From Catenaria anguillulae PL171 (taxonomy: Eukaryota > Blastocladiomycota > Blastocladiomycetes > Blastocladiales > Catenariaceae), in the NCBI GenBank assembly GCA_002102555.1, contig MCFL01000116.1, positions 1-64,000 of the forward strand: a DNA stretch of 64,000 bases, written 5' to 3'. The position numbers and the translations under genes were made by a program. The notes beneath the pieces are model-generated. The model was not told the DNA's origin, searched no databases, and saw only the letters and a list, made by a program, of their open reading frames with translations. Below, in pieces: positions 10,101 through 18,325 of this stretch (position 1 is the first letter of the stretch; every line of letters starts with the position of its first letter).

Positions 10101-13100
10101 TCAAAAGTAGAGAGCCTGTTCCTAGATTTTGAAAGGTGGACTGTGGGTGAATGACAACAGACGGTGAATTGTTGCGATAGTCAAAAGTTGGGTTGGTTTG
10201 GAAACGACCTCCAAGAACAAAGTTCTTGTTTACAGTCATTCCACCATCTATGGTCATTGCGCTCGTGTCATCTGTGTGTGAAATGTGGATTGTGTTTTCA
10301 AGAACACTCATGGCATTTGAAACACGAATACCTTGACCAGATGTGTGGTCAATAGTAGCAACATTATCATTAGTATTGAAGCCAAACTGAATGTGTCCAA
10401 ATGTATTGGCGGTTGAATTCACAATAAGGTTGTTTACAAACAGACTTTTTGCAACAGACATTCCACCATGCAGAATCAATGACCCTGAATTGACACTTGT
10501 TGCATTTGTTGTGTCTTCAATCACCATGCGCCCAGACGAAATGCGTAACGCCCAAGGATTGGTGATACTGACGTTTGTTCCGGCATGGACAGGTCCTCGG
10601 ATGTGGAGAGTAGCTGCATTTGCTATGGTCAAACTGGACCCAGAATTGATGGTTTGTGCACCAATAGTGACAGTTGAGTTTGATGCCAATGAGCTGGTTT
10701 GAGAATTACTTTCGATGGTTGATGTTGGAATGTCAATGGCATTTCCAACAAAATTGCTGATTGATTGCGATGGAGTAACCGACATTCGACCATTGACACT
10801 GACAGGAGATGTAATTTCAGTATTGTTGGAAATCACATTCAGACTTGTTGTTGTCAATGACATGGTTTCTGATTCCATTCCAAGATTTGGCGATGACACT
10901 GACAACGCATTTCCACTTGCATGAATGAATGAAGGACCAAATGTGATATGGTTCACGAAAAGTGTTTCTCCAATGTGTACATTTTTTGCAACCCCAATGC
11001 CGCCAGATACAACAAAGGCACCCGTTGAGGAAGATGCACTGTCAGTTGTGGAATAGATTTGCATGTCTCCTGTAGAATTTTGAATTCGAATTGCAAGTTG
11101 GGATGTGTAGATGCCAAGATTTCCAGAACCAAGGGAAGACACATTTTGTGAACCTCCAATCTGGAATGTAAAACTAGAATTGGATGATGTATTCGAAAAG
11201 ACAATTGCTTCATGTAAAGTATCATTTCCAGCAATTGACAGACCAGTGTGACCAGAATTGGTGTTGCCTGTAAAAAGTGTTGAAACACTGGACAGTGTCA
11301 CAATGTTGCCTTCAGTCAGGGAACCACCCTTGACATGAAGCGATTCAGCATTGGTACTGTTGATTGTCACAGGACCTTGTGACAAAATGTTTTCTTGTAC
11401 AAACAATCCACCCAGAATACGCATGGCAGCATTTGTGGACGACACTGCTGGGGCTGTATTGAAGAAAGTAGTTCGACCATTGGCATCAATTCGAAAACGT
11501 GTTTGTTGGGCATTCAACAGACCACCTGTGTTGAAATCGATGTCTGCAAATGAATAGAAACCTAATTTGTCGGGTGCGTTTGCAGCATTTGTTTGAAAGT
11601 AAATGGCGAAATTGGGACTCGGGCCTTGGATAACACCTTGATTGGTTGCTGTGTTGTTCAGAACAATAGTTCCGGATTCTGTGGAAATGGAATCTGCAAC
11701 ATTCAGAGCACCACCAACTCCTAGTCCTCCATGTGTTACGATACTTCCTGATGACGAATTGGTGGAATCTTGTGTTGACAATACCAGAATTTCTCCATGT
11801 GACACTAGCGCATACCTTGCTTGAAAAGTGATGTTTGATCCATCACTGGGAGGACTGAGTTCCAGAGTTGATGCTCTGGTAATAGAAATGCCATTTGTTG
11901 AAGAATCTAGACTTGATCCAGAAATGTTGACATTGGACCATGCGTTGATGGTTGAGAATGGCTCAAGTCCAGAGAAAACAATGGACCGGTTTGGGACATT
12001 GATTGTCTGCCCGTTTTGAATTTGAGCTCCTTCAATTGGACTTGTGCCAAATCTGAGTTGGGTGTTGACATTTGCAGACCGAGTAGATAGTTCTGATCCG
12101 TTGAATGTCAAATTCGAAAATGACTGTATGGCATTGGTACCATTTCCAACCAAAACTTGATTGACTGGTAGTGTACTTGCTCCTGTTCCACCATGTTCCA
12201 CAGAAATTGTATCTGCATTCCATGTACCATGCGTAATTACACCAATACGGGTGACATGACTTTGGTCTGATGTTACTTGGATAACTGCACCACTTCCACC
12301 ACTCAACCCTGTCCCAATTGCATTTGAAGAAATGCGCAGACTGTCACTGGCAATTTCAATGCTGGAATTGTCAACATTGACGTCCAGGCGATTGCCAGAT
12401 TTGGAAAGCGCGTTTCCAGCATTAATTTGTCCTGCACCTGAGAATTGAACAAATGTGATTGGATTTGTTCCAACAATATCATTGGGTGAAATTGATGTGC
12501 AAACGAATCCATTACCACCATTTTGTAAACCTGATTCAACAAAAATATATGCTCCTGCCACATTGTTTCCAATGTTGAAATCAAGGGCACGTTCAGGCAA
12601 TTGTGCGGTTTGGACAATGTAAATTCCATTGTCAATGGGATCAGTTTGATCCTTGACCAAAACCCGGGTGTTGGAAGTTAGGACAATGTTGTCAATAGAT
12701 GTACCTGAAACCATCAAGGACAAGTCAAGTGGACCAGTTGTTGCAACGAGACATGAATCTTTAATGTCTAGACCTTGAATTGCATTGTCTACATACTCTT
12801 TTGATGCTGCATGATCTGAACTGGTTGGGATAGGGACATTGCGAATGAACTGGGAATTCATGTCAATACCTCCTTGAGCAATGATTGATTCACCAACAAG
12901 AAGACGTTTTGCAATTGATACCCCACCTGAGGCGACCATGGCTGCTTCGCTGATGGAGATAGAATCACTTGTGTTGGCAAGCAAAAGGTTTTGTCCAACA
13001 AACAAGTTTTCATTCACAGTTGCGTTTTCGGTAGTCAACACAGAAGAAATGTCAAGTGTATTGTTGATTTCAACCGGAGAATGGAATGTGACATTGGGGT

Positions 13101-13224
13101 CTGCACAATCAACAACCAGAATTGGGGAAGAATTGACAGCATTTATATTCACAGTACTGTTGCCCACAGAAAAGACATCTGCAGTCCCTGCAGCATTCTT
13201 GGCTACAAACCGCTGTGACGACAT
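7108..13224 (-). CDS. Giant phage-like fibre 1, N-terminal and central region
   Basis: About 2,038 residues from ATG 13224 (MSSQRFVAK); the longer upstream frame runs into the neighbouring gene and is not needed. Order: a short repeat head; then a phage fibre module with IDMNSQFIRNV, AASKEYVD, RVLVKDQT and NGIYIV followed by HGTWNAD and HGGTGAS; then many GGxxVxKN repeats; a PA14-like domain; and further repeats. With the two downstream pieces it would make a protein of about 3,200 residues. A weak T5 tract lies 17 bases upstream. The role is inferred to be a host-attachment fibre or capsid fibril. The uninterrupted 6.1-kb frame shows that the locus is under coding constraint. Confidence 0.85.
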   Translation of the reverse strand: MSSQRFVAKNAAGTADVFSVGNSTVNINAVNSSPILVVDCADPNVTFHSPVEINNTLDISSVLTTENATVNENLFVGQNLLLANTSDSISISEAAMVASGGVSIAKRLLVGESIIAQGGIDMNSQFIRNVPIPTSSDHAASKEYVDNAIQGLDIKDSCLVATTGPLDLSLMVSGTSIDNIVLTSNTRVLVKDQTDPIDNGIYIVQTAQLPERALDFNIGNNVAGAYIFVESGLQNGGNGFVCTSISPNDIVGTNPITFVQFSGAGQINAGNALSKSGNRLDVNVDNSSIEIASDSLRISSNAIGTGLSGGSGAVIQVTSDQSHVTRIGVITHGTWNADTISVEHGGTGASTLPVNQVLVGNGTNAIQSFSNLTFNGSELSTRSANVNTQLRFGTSPIEGAQIQNGQTINVPNRSIVFSGLEPFSTINAWSNVNISGSSLDSSTNGISITRASTLELSPPSDGSNITFQARYALVSHGEILVLSTQDSTNSSSGSIVTHGGLGVGGALNVADSISTESGTIVLNNTATNQGVIQGPSPNFAIYFQTNAANAPDKLGFYSFADIDFNTGGLLNAQQTRFRIDANGRTTFFNTAPAVSSTNAAMRILGGLFVQENILSQGPVTINSTNAESLHVKGGSLTEGNIVTLSSVSTLFTGNTNSGHTGLSIAGNDTLHEAIVFSNTSSNSSFTFQIGGSQNVSSLGSGNLGIYTSQLAIRIQNSTGDMQIYSTTDSASSSTGAFVVSGGIGVAKNVHIGETLFVNHITFGPSFIHASGNALSVSSPNLGMESETMSLTTTSLNVISNNTEITSPVSVNGRMSVTPSQSISNFVGNAIDIPTSTIESNSQTSSLASNSTVTIGAQTINSGSSLTIANAATLHIRGPVHAGTNVSITNPWALRISSGRMVIEDTTNATSVNSGSLILHGGMSVAKSLFVNNLIVNSTANTFGHIQFGFNTNDNVATIDHTSGQGIRVSNAMSVLENTIHISHTDDTSAMTIDGGMTVNKNFVLGGRFQTNPTFDYRNNSPSVVIHPQSTFQNLGTGSLLLNVYQGNGSTVLPTFSSSRHILQTTTSSLTYSSPTWPNNVTDNFICVFQGYIRSQFANEFAFLVTCTDAFQLFIDNQEIESSNVTNTTSTLYSGQYTFENANSFVRFTLIWYTGTTSNKQMRVEWLSAQQARQDVPASAFAHSAHHNHNHNLEVDGPSNFYQNVVIHNSHSNSALSVTGGATIGGNVNLDGQLTVGNQYYMQANNNEFVISRPLLNIPTTIHQIGQSNQSNVYMFSNPNNSNLQIGWYQTLNSFVLMSETTGSGLLKPLQIRVSEDQGALIANTDDTFSLSCTSDSSDPNTGAFTIHGGLGVAKNVNIAQNLAAQSISTSNLAVSPDMHLQSAIPIIPQVAVQNDLAMFSSDPTFPTAHFVNINHNNIVHYYDGYFDNNVEKSSSASGTFKMTKANGQLTWSGSGAGHSPGSDISTWTNILQLSTNSVTARHLISEIGVGIVPQIGSNATLSLFDTPNKDNVWTIGHVSSEFDISYNDNQSISISNSGSTTIHSTQDAVSSTSGGALTILGGVGIAKSVFIGGNLDIDGLFTPMTMYIQSTQDAVSNSENGSGSFFSYGGGAFSKTLFANTLVANNHVQFYGSSPSINFGATSQSGPAQTVRSAGTKIVFYPNISETSVDFATGVSSSALWHSVPTSTNSFEWYANTDRVFEIQGSGQVIAQRNVHIQNSNSGIGGLQLSPANTNDSTFIAFHKSNDLNDASSAGDIWRIGKGIWQSTPSSFAIGCNSTGAVTTFASNGQVTFNSTSDSAVQISGGLSVTKNASFHGETTLLNSSYVVLHKMSNIQFRDNTTDHTILRINSDSNSTELLAMPSQNVSVNTGNSGDTLVNFENSGSFKVYHSTSERLVIGTVSTFFGDLNVNNGKVNISSNAADAFVTYGGIQSNSLSTTNVNCDQLTIATESTISVDSNVLTLTSTHPLTINAGPTTISNTSDSALNVSGGAIFEKSIQVQGNTSINNNSFFEIDNSSTDRQWTYLGQIQTASGGWCI
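9685..10115 (-). other. PA14-like carbohydrate-binding domain in fibre 1
   Basis: An approximately 140-residue insertion breaks the repeat pattern. It shows the PA14/GLEYA order: CVFQGYIRS, then EFAFLVTCTDAFQLFIDNQ (the D-D acidic strand), then YSGQYTF, and FVRFTLIWYTG with a closing RVEWLSA strand. In the family these domains bind glycans. Domain limits are approximate. Confidence 0.6.
12190..12870 (-). other. Bacteriophage tail-fibre module in fibre 1
   Basis: The segment holds the run of motifs typical of phage and prophage tail fibres: AASKEYVDNAIQGLDIKDS, SNTRVLVKDQ, NGIYIVQ, an INAGNAL/GNRLDV section, and THGTWNADTISVEHGGTGAS. This module usually sits near the base-proximal end of phage fibres. 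Its presence in a giant virus points to ancient transfer from phages. Limits are approximate. Confidence 0.6.
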
Positions 13225-13258
13225 TACATTTGTTGCAAAGAAAAATTGAGAGCGCGTG

Positions 13259-13732
13259 TTACAGTCCAGAAATCGCTGCAAGACCATACATGGTTGTTGA
13301 AAAGATAGCAAAGATCCAAATAGGGTATCCAGAACAGTTCTTGTCCAGGGTCAAGGATGCTGCTCCAAAAATGAAAAAGATGAAATGAAGGATTGTGAGG
13401 AATGGGCTCCAGAGAAGTGCAGACAATGACAATATGGCTGAAAATTCCTGGTACATTTTGGCGACAAATGCGTAGGTCGAAACCAACAGTTGCAAAAAAA
13501 ACATTGCTAGGTGAACAGCCATGAGAATCAAGGATGCGGTTGTGTAACTCTTAAGTGAATCGCTTGTACATTCACTTGATGTTCTGAGTAACTGACTGTA
13601 CCAAATGTACATGGATGCAAGCACAATTGCAAAGACATATTGCAGCACGTTTCTTGTAAACATGTATGCTGAGAATCTGCTAGTTGATGTGTTTTGACTT
13701 TCTGTGTCATTTGGGGTACTTGTTGGTCTCAT
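13259..13732 (-). CDS. Multi-pass membrane protein
   Basis: From ATG 13732 the protein has about 157 residues with a polar head (TSTPNDTESQNTSTS) and four hydrophobic segments (around VLQYVFAIVLASMYIWY, SLILMAVHLAMFFLQLLV, FLTILHFIFFIFGAASL and WIFAIFSTTMYGLAAIS). The longer frame back to 13810 starts upstream of the ATCGAT element at 13782-13787, which argues for the internal ATG, 50-55 bases downstream of that element. It is 35 bases upstream of the fibre start, same strand. Family not recognised. Confidence 0.6.
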   Translation of the reverse strand: MRPTSTPNDTESQNTSTSRFSAYMFTRNVLQYVFAIVLASMYIWYSQLLRTSSECTSDSLKSYTTASLILMAVHLAMFFLQLLVSTYAFVAKMYQEFSAILSLSALLWSPFLTILHFIFFIFGAASLTLDKNCSGYPIWIFAIFSTTMYGLAAISGL

Positions 13733-13781
13733 TCTTGGGGAACCAAAATGATAGGCGTAGTTTTTTGCCCTGCGTGAGATG

Positions 13782-13787
13782 ATCGAT
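13782..13787. promoter_or_regulatory. ATCGAT, candidate shared divergent promoter
   Basis: The palindrome lies between two divergent genes, about 50 bases from the minus-strand ATG at 13732 and 40 bases from the plus-strand ATG at 13822. Because it is symmetrical it could serve both directions. Confidence 0.45.
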
Positions 13788-13821
13788 GAAAAATATATTT
13801 TCAGTGACAAAAGCTAAAGAT

Positions 13822-14283
13822 ATGTTCAATCGTGTGACAACTGTGACTGATACTGACATCAAACGGCGACAACTTCCGGGAACTGTTCAGGAAGATGTGT
13901 TTCAGAGACGCATGTTTGTACCACAAAAAGACGGGTGTTTTATGGGACAGACAGCAAGCATGACCCGCGAAACACCAGATGGTGTACCTGGGTCACTGAT
14001 TGACATTGATTCTTATCTACGGTACGAGACACGGCGCCAGACTGGAATTCTGTTTGATGAACCTGCTACTGAGACTCCTGGATTCTTTTCTAATGAGATT
14101 CAGTACGCATCTTGTGATTTGCAAATTGAACCTGAACGGCAAAAGGTACGTCGCATCCAAAACCCAATGGTTGAAGGCACGCGATTTGATTTGCCTCCCA
14201 GTGTCCAGACCATGCCAACACCTCTCATTGGGAGGGACACTAGGTTGGAAATGAAGGATGCCTTTAGGCAAAAGAAAAATTAG
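13822..14283 (+). CDS. Uncharacterised protein, virion-like
   Basis: From ATG 13822 (MFNRVTTV) the protein has 153 residues; an in-frame ATG at 13786 overlaps the ATCGAT element and is less likely. The sequence is soluble, Arg/Pro-rich and without Cys motifs, containing CFMGQTASM, GSLIDIDSYLRYETRRQTG and a Pro-rich end. It resembles, in style, short virion proteins of giant viruses that have a conserved IDxDSxLR segment, but I cannot name the family. The coiled-coil gene follows after 20 bases on the same strand. Confidence 0.55.
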   Translation: MFNRVTTVTDTDIKRRQLPGTVQEDVFQRRMFVPQKDGCFMGQTASMTRETPDGVPGSLIDIDSYLRYETRRQTGILFDEPATETPGFFSNEIQYASCDLQIEPERQKVRRIQNPMVEGTRFDLPPSVQTMPTPLIGRDTRLEMKDAFRQKKN

Positions 14284-14303
14284 ATTTTCTCAAAGAAAAG
14301 TAA

Positions 14304-15149
14304 ATGGATCTTGTACAACAGCTCATTGACAGAAATGCGGAATCATTGTGGCCAAACAATCCTGCTGAATTTTTGAAACAGGTACACCAAAATGCGTCAC
14401 AAAAGTATGTCTACCCAGTCCTGGTGATGTACATTGCTGTTTCTCAGTACCTCCAAAATACATCGGACAAGAACATTCTCAAAAAAATCAGAAAGTCAAA
14501 TGAATACAAAGAGGAGCTTGTTGAGTTTCAACAAGATTACCCTGGGGTACCGCATGATGAACCAAACCAGTTTGTTTTGGAAAGGGGTTTCCCAGAAAAT
14601 ATTGAAAACAGCAAATACAGTTGGAACATCATCACCAACAAACTTACAGAAGTGTCTCGGGACCTGAATAGCGACATGTCGCATATTGATTCACTGATGG
14701 GTATGGTTGATTCAATCATGACAACACTTGCTCAAGTCAAATCTCATATCGAAACAAAAAATGAGTTCCAAAATGTTCAAAACGTCTTTAGCAACAAACT
14801 TCAAGAGATTGAGTCTTTCAAAACTGAAATCACGCGATTAAATGCTCATATTCAACAATTGGAACAAGACAAAAAGTCTTTGAATGAAGAAATTGAAACA
14901 GCACTGAACTACATGGAGTGGACGCATGGAAAACGAAAAGAAATTCAGAATCGGATTGCAGAAATTGAAAGTTCCTTGTACACAACAGTTGATGGTACAA
15001 AGAAAAGGAAGATTCAACACCTGACTGATCAGGTAGCAAACCTTAATGCGCAGCAACAAGAGATCCAACAACAAATTACAAATGCCACACATGCACTTGG
15101 AAATGCGGTTGAACAAGGAATTGACATGGCAAATGCTATGCAATCATGA
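14304..15149 (+). CDS. Coiled-coil protein
   Basis: A 281-residue protein. The first 130 residues look globular (AESLWPNNPAEFLKQVHQN). From about residue 135 to 270 it is strongly heptad-patterned, with Gln- and Glu-rich stretches such as LNAHIQQLEQDKKSLNEEIE and HLTDQVANLNAQQQEIQQQI. The start follows an AGATTTTCTC tract. The last 14 bases overlap the convergent gene ending at 15136. Probably a structural or scaffold protein, but no family is recognised. Confidence 0.6.
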   Translation: MDLVQQLIDRNAESLWPNNPAEFLKQVHQNASQKYVYPVLVMYIAVSQYLQNTSDKNILKKIRKSNEYKEELVEFQQDYPGVPHDEPNQFVLERGFPENIENSKYSWNIITNKLTEVSRDLNSDMSHIDSLMGMVDSIMTTLAQVKSHIETKNEFQNVQNVFSNKLQEIESFKTEITRLNAHIQQLEQDKKSLNEEIETALNYMEWTHGKRKEIQNRIAEIESSLYTTVDGTKKRKIQHLTDQVANLNAQQQEIQQQITNATHALGNAVEQGIDMANAMQS

Positions 15150-15639
15150 ACAATTTGATGTTGTGATGTTCACACCATTCTTTGACTTCATCTGTGACCA
15201 GCTCTTCAATCCATTGGTCATGAAAATGTTGAGGTCCAAACTTGTGCAACCACCATTCTCGCTCTTGTTGACTTGCAAGATGGAGAACCGACACATTGGC
15301 TTCAATTGTGTCTTGAGTGAATACTTGAGAGAAAATCTTGTGTTGTTCCAGGTACTTGACCAGCATGTCCAGAATGGTTGTATCTGCACATTGGAAAACC
15401 AGGTGCCACGCGTCTTTTGGATCTCGAATTTTGGAAAACCTTGGTTCATTGTTGATGACAAGTTGGACCAAACTGATGTTTGGAGACGCAAACGCTATAG
15501 CTTCTGCAAGGGTCATGCCAAAATGTGGTTGGAAATGGTCAATGATGTCTTGGGCATACTGAATGTTGTTTTTGACAAGTGCTTGTTGAAATTCTTCTTC
15601 AACAGTTGCTTTGCCTTGGTAGATGTGTTGGAACGCCAT
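15136..15639 (-). CDS. Ankyrin-like repeat protein, short
   Basis: From ATG 15639 (MAFQHIYQG) the protein has 167 residues; an upstream frame start at 15648 is GTG. It shows degenerate helical repeats (FQQALVKNNIQYAQDIIDHF, LAEAIAFASPNISLVQLVIN, DAWHLVFQCADTTILDMLVKYL) in the style of giant-virus ankyrin-like proteins. A CTATATAG box lies 42-49 bases upstream, as for other ankyrin-like genes here. Function presumably protein binding in the host cell. Confidence 0.55.
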   Translation of the reverse strand: MAFQHIYQGKATVEEEFQQALVKNNIQYAQDIIDHFQPHFGMTLAEAIAFASPNISLVQLVINNEPRFSKIRDPKDAWHLVFQCADTTILDMLVKYLEQHKIFSQVFTQDTIEANVSVLHLASQQEREWWLHKFGPQHFHDQWIEELVTDEVKEWCEHHNIKLFMIA

Positions 15640-15680
15640 GTCTGTCACACTGAACCTTTGAGAGAGGAGGGCATGTCAGA

Positions 15681-15688
15681 CTATATAG
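15681..15688 (-). promoter_or_regulatory. TATA-like box CTATATAG
   Basis: Self-complementary CTATATAG, 42-49 bases before ATG 15639, inside the last codons of the upstream gene. Comparable boxes precede 22227, 34756, 51445 and 63307. Confidence 0.4.
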
Positions 15689-16088
15689 CGAGTGGGCGAT
15701 AGGCTGTGTCAAAGTACTGGTTGATTTTGTTGATGACAGACTTGGAATTGATCCATCGAAATGCTGGGTCACCTCCCCATATCATCCAACTCAGAATTCC
15801 ATGTTGTCTGTACCATGAACTGTCTGTTGTTGGTCGACTTGCATGTTTCCATTCTTTGAATGCTGGGTAGCTGGCATGAATGTGCCTGGCAAACCAGTTG
15901 CGCATGAATCGCGCATCTTCAATGGAAATAGATTCTCGATCTCTCAATTGACGTGCACGCGACCATCCTGTGGCAGTTCCACCTTTGAAACCCAGTTTTT
16001 TGAGTTCAAATGCGCGTTTGGCAGCATTCTTGACTGAAACTGGAATTGGAATCATGACTTTGCTTTTGCGACCATGAAATTGTTTCAT
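15681..16088 (-). CDS. Conserved giant-virus protein, DUF5824-like
   Basis: A 135-residue protein with the pattern I know from the giant-virus family I believe is DUF5824: IPVSVKNAAKRAFELKKLGF, GGTATGWSRARQL, ISIEDARFMRNWFARHI, ASYPAFKEW, GILSWMIWGGDPAFRWINS. Full length and uninterrupted. The family is common in mimivirus-like viruses and of unknown function; a virion-associated role has been suggested by its conservation but is not shown here. ATG 16088 is clear. A promoter TATA for the next gene overlaps its stop region. Confidence 0.75.
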   Translation of the reverse strand: MKQFHGRKSKVMIPIPVSVKNAAKRAFELKKLGFKGGTATGWSRARQLRDRESISIEDARFMRNWFARHIHASYPAFKEWKHASRPTTDSSWYRQHGILSWMIWGGDPAFRWINSKSVINKINQYFDTAYRPLAI

Positions 16089-16098
16089 TTACTTTTTG

Positions 16099-16668
16099 TC
16101 AGTAAAATGACAAGTACATCATGACTCCAACAACAGTACAACAAAAAACAACAAGTATACAACTTGAAATCTGGTCCATTTGCGTTGGTTCAGTTTGGTT
16201 TGGTTCCTGGGCTTGAAATTGGTGAATCACCACAGTGACTTCGGGGATATGCACACCTTGGTCACGCCAGTGTGTGGCAAGTTTTTCATAGCCCCGGTCA
16301 AGAACCCCCAACTTGTACAATGGGTACGAGTACTTGATGGTGTAGTTTGAAACCCACCAATCTGCAATGTGGTAGTTGCGCCAAAGGAGGGATTCTTGGA
16401 ATGCAGTCTTGCAAAATTTGGGTTTCAGCTGGTGGTCAATGTATGGCTGGAGGTACTTGGTCTTGCCTGTCACAGCTGCCACACGGAGAAGAATGTGCGA
16501 GTTCTTGAGAAGAATCCGTTTGGCGACATACTTGTCATTGAGATCCATGACAAGTTGGTAGGCCTTGATCACATCAGTGAATGAATCTGAAGTATCGGCC
16601 ATGAGGAAGAGGATGTGCGAAATCAGTTCGCAAGGCAGGTGCGGGAACCGGGTCTTTTTGCGGAACAT
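16099..16668 (-). CDS. F-box-like protein with C-terminal membrane anchor
   Basis: From ATG 16668 (MFRKKTRFPHLPCELISHIL) the protein has 189 residues. The N-terminus has the Leu-Pro-x-Glu-Leu pattern of an F-box helix, followed by ankyrin-like helices (VIKAYQLVMDLNDKYVAK, WRNYHIADWWVSNY) and a final hydrophobic segment (SCILVVFCCTVVGVMMYLSFY) ending the chain. F-box proteins recruit SCF ubiquitin ligases, and a tail anchor would place it on a membrane. The longer frame to 16974 overlaps the next gene and lacks plausible sequence. Confidence 0.5.
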   Translation of the reverse strand: MFRKKTRFPHLPCELISHILFLMADTSDSFTDVIKAYQLVMDLNDKYVAKRILLKNSHILLRVAAVTGKTKYLQPYIDHQLKPKFCKTAFQESLLWRNYHIADWWVSNYTIKYSYPLYKLGVLDRGYEKLATHWRDQGVHIPEVTVVIHQFQAQEPNQTEPTQMDQISSCILVVFCCTVVGVMMYLSFY

Positions 16669-16739
16669 GGTTGAGTGGCATTGGACAGAGGGCATGTGTT
16701 GTATTTGAATCATTTGACAAATGTACTTCAAGTGACAAA

Positions 16740-18014
16740 TCACGATTGGAAAAGGTGGTGAGACTGGGCAGAAATGTACAGTTGAAAAGTGGGATTGTTG
16801 TAGAACGGGGTTTGGGTAAAGTGGGTTTTGAAATGAGTGGCAAGTTTGCTTTCTGAAATGCGGAGCGGAGCCCATGCACAAATTTGCACCAAATTGGAGC
16901 AGACAAGACAACCGTTGATAGGACATGCGTGAGACACATTGGTCATCCGTTTGTGAATGCCTTGGAGAATCCACATGTGCACCATCCAGCTACTTTGCCG
17001 AGCATATGCAAGGGCAGTCACTTGCTGCACAAGGGTCAAGTCGCCATTGAAGATAGCTGCTTCGACTTCGCGACGGAAATCAGTCATGACATAGAGTTGA
17101 TGGTCAATCATCCACTGGAACGCATCGAATGACCGCGCACAAAGCGCATCGTAGAGAATAGACTGGGGATATTCGAGCTTGAGACCACTGTTGAACCACC
17201 AGTTGAGCGAGGCAATGTTGTTGCGCATAACTGCACGCCAAATGGCAGTATGGTCGTACTTGAGATAGGGGCCAGAATGTGTGCGCCACCAATCCAAGAC
17301 TGGGATGTTACCATTGGCCGACGCATTGGCCATGGACAGTTTGCAGTAACGGAAAAGTCTGGGATGTTGTTGACCAGTGGACGTGAAATGTGCCTTGAGG
17401 AGGTCCAACATTTGCGGATTACTTGCACTTGTGACAACAAACGAAGAAACCTTGAAAGACACTCTGTTGTCAATCAGCCATTGGAGGATCAGGTGCGCCT
17501 TGGAGTGCTTGATGATCGACTCGACGTCAAACTTGAGATTGTTGACAAAGTAGGATGAGTACTTGCAATGGAACCAGTCCAAAACAGGCTTTTGACCAAT
17601 CGACAATGCTATGGTCACAATTTCCTTGATTTTACGCGACCATTGGCGGCGGGGAAGGTTTGTGACTTGGAGATCAAGAAGGTCCACACGGTTGTGAATG
17701 ACCAGGGTACGAGTGTTGCTGAAAATATGGACATAGCGGCTGATGAGCTTGTTCACTAGGAACTTGTCATCCAGCGCTTTGGCATTGTCATAGGCCTTGA
17801 ACAAATTGTCGTTCTTCTTGGTCCACTGGAAATCCAGTTCTGGAGTTCCGTCAACGTGACTAAGTTGGTTCATGACCTCGGAAACAAGTTCAGGTGGGAG
17901 TTGTTTGAGGACTTGCATGTTGTCGGGCGTGATGAGACCTACCCAGTTGGGAGGGGCATCCTCCGCCTTTTGTACCAAAAATTTTCGAACAATGTGTAAA
18001 GACAATGAATCCAT
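16740..18014 (-). CDS. F-box-like ankyrin-type repeat protein
   Basis: From ATG 18014 about 424 residues. An F-box-like helix (VLKQLPPELVSEVMNQLSH) near residue 40 is followed by ankyrin-like repeats of the LDWW type (KPVLDWFHCKYSS, IPVLDWWRTHSG, IASLNWWFNSGLKLEY, FDAFQWMIDHQLYV). The last 70 residues lose the pattern and are Cys/His-rich, so a frameshift near the 3' end is possible. Such proteins in large DNA viruses are thought to direct host proteins to Cullin ligases. The start overlaps the divergent gene at 18005 by 10 bases. Confidence 0.6.
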   Translation of the reverse strand: MDSLSLHIVRKFLVQKAEDAPPNWVGLITPDNMQVLKQLPPELVSEVMNQLSHVDGTPELDFQWTKKNDNLFKAYDNAKALDDKFLVNKLISRYVHIFSNTRTLVIHNRVDLLDLQVTNLPRRQWSRKIKEIVTIALSIGQKPVLDWFHCKYSSYFVNNLKFDVESIIKHSKAHLILQWLIDNRVSFKVSSFVVTSASNPQMLDLLKAHFTSTGQQHPRLFRYCKLSMANASANGNIPVLDWWRTHSGPYLKYDHTAIWRAVMRNNIASLNWWFNSGLKLEYPQSILYDALCARSFDAFQWMIDHQLYVMTDFRREVEAAIFNGDLTLVQQVTALAYARQSSWMVHMWILQGIHKRMTNVSHACPINGCLVCSNLVQICAWAPLRISESKLATHFKTHFTQTPFYNNPTFQLYISAQSHHLFQS

Positions 18015-18298
18015 GGGTTGTAATTCTTGCAATTGCAATGATGCTGTTTTTGTATTTTGATGCTCAACTTGCCAAAGTCAAAGTACAGTTGGACATGCAA
18101 AATCGAATGATTGCCCAAATCATGCAACCTCAACAACAACCAATTGTCACAGAGAATTTCGATTTTGTACCAGAAGAATCAGACATGGACCAGGTTCAGG
18201 GATGGTGGGCACAGAAACAAGTGCAAAATGCACAAACTGAAGAGCTGATGGGTTGGACAGATCCATATGCAACCATGGCAGATGTCTCGTTTGCATGA
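18005..18298 (+). CDS. Small single-span membrane protein
   Basis: A 97-residue protein with an N-terminal hydrophobic segment (PWVVILAIAMMLFLYFDAQL), a short heptad stretch, a Gln-rich linker and an acidic Trp-containing tail (GWWAQKQV, MGWTDPY). Typical of small virion membrane proteins of giant viruses. It is followed after 27 bases by the virion-like gene at 18326. Family unknown. Confidence 0.55.
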   Translation: MNPWVVILAIAMMLFLYFDAQLAKVKVQLDMQNRMIAQIMQPQQQPIVTENFDFVPEESDMDQVQGWWAQKQVQNAQTEELMGWTDPYATMADVSFA

Positions 18299-18325
18299 GA
18301 AAAATTTCATGGGACAAAGTGTAAG

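Noticed and set aside
15046..15702. Plus-strand frame of 218 codons
   Set aside because: Antisense to the ankyrin-like gene; Cys/Phe-rich composition typical of a shadow.
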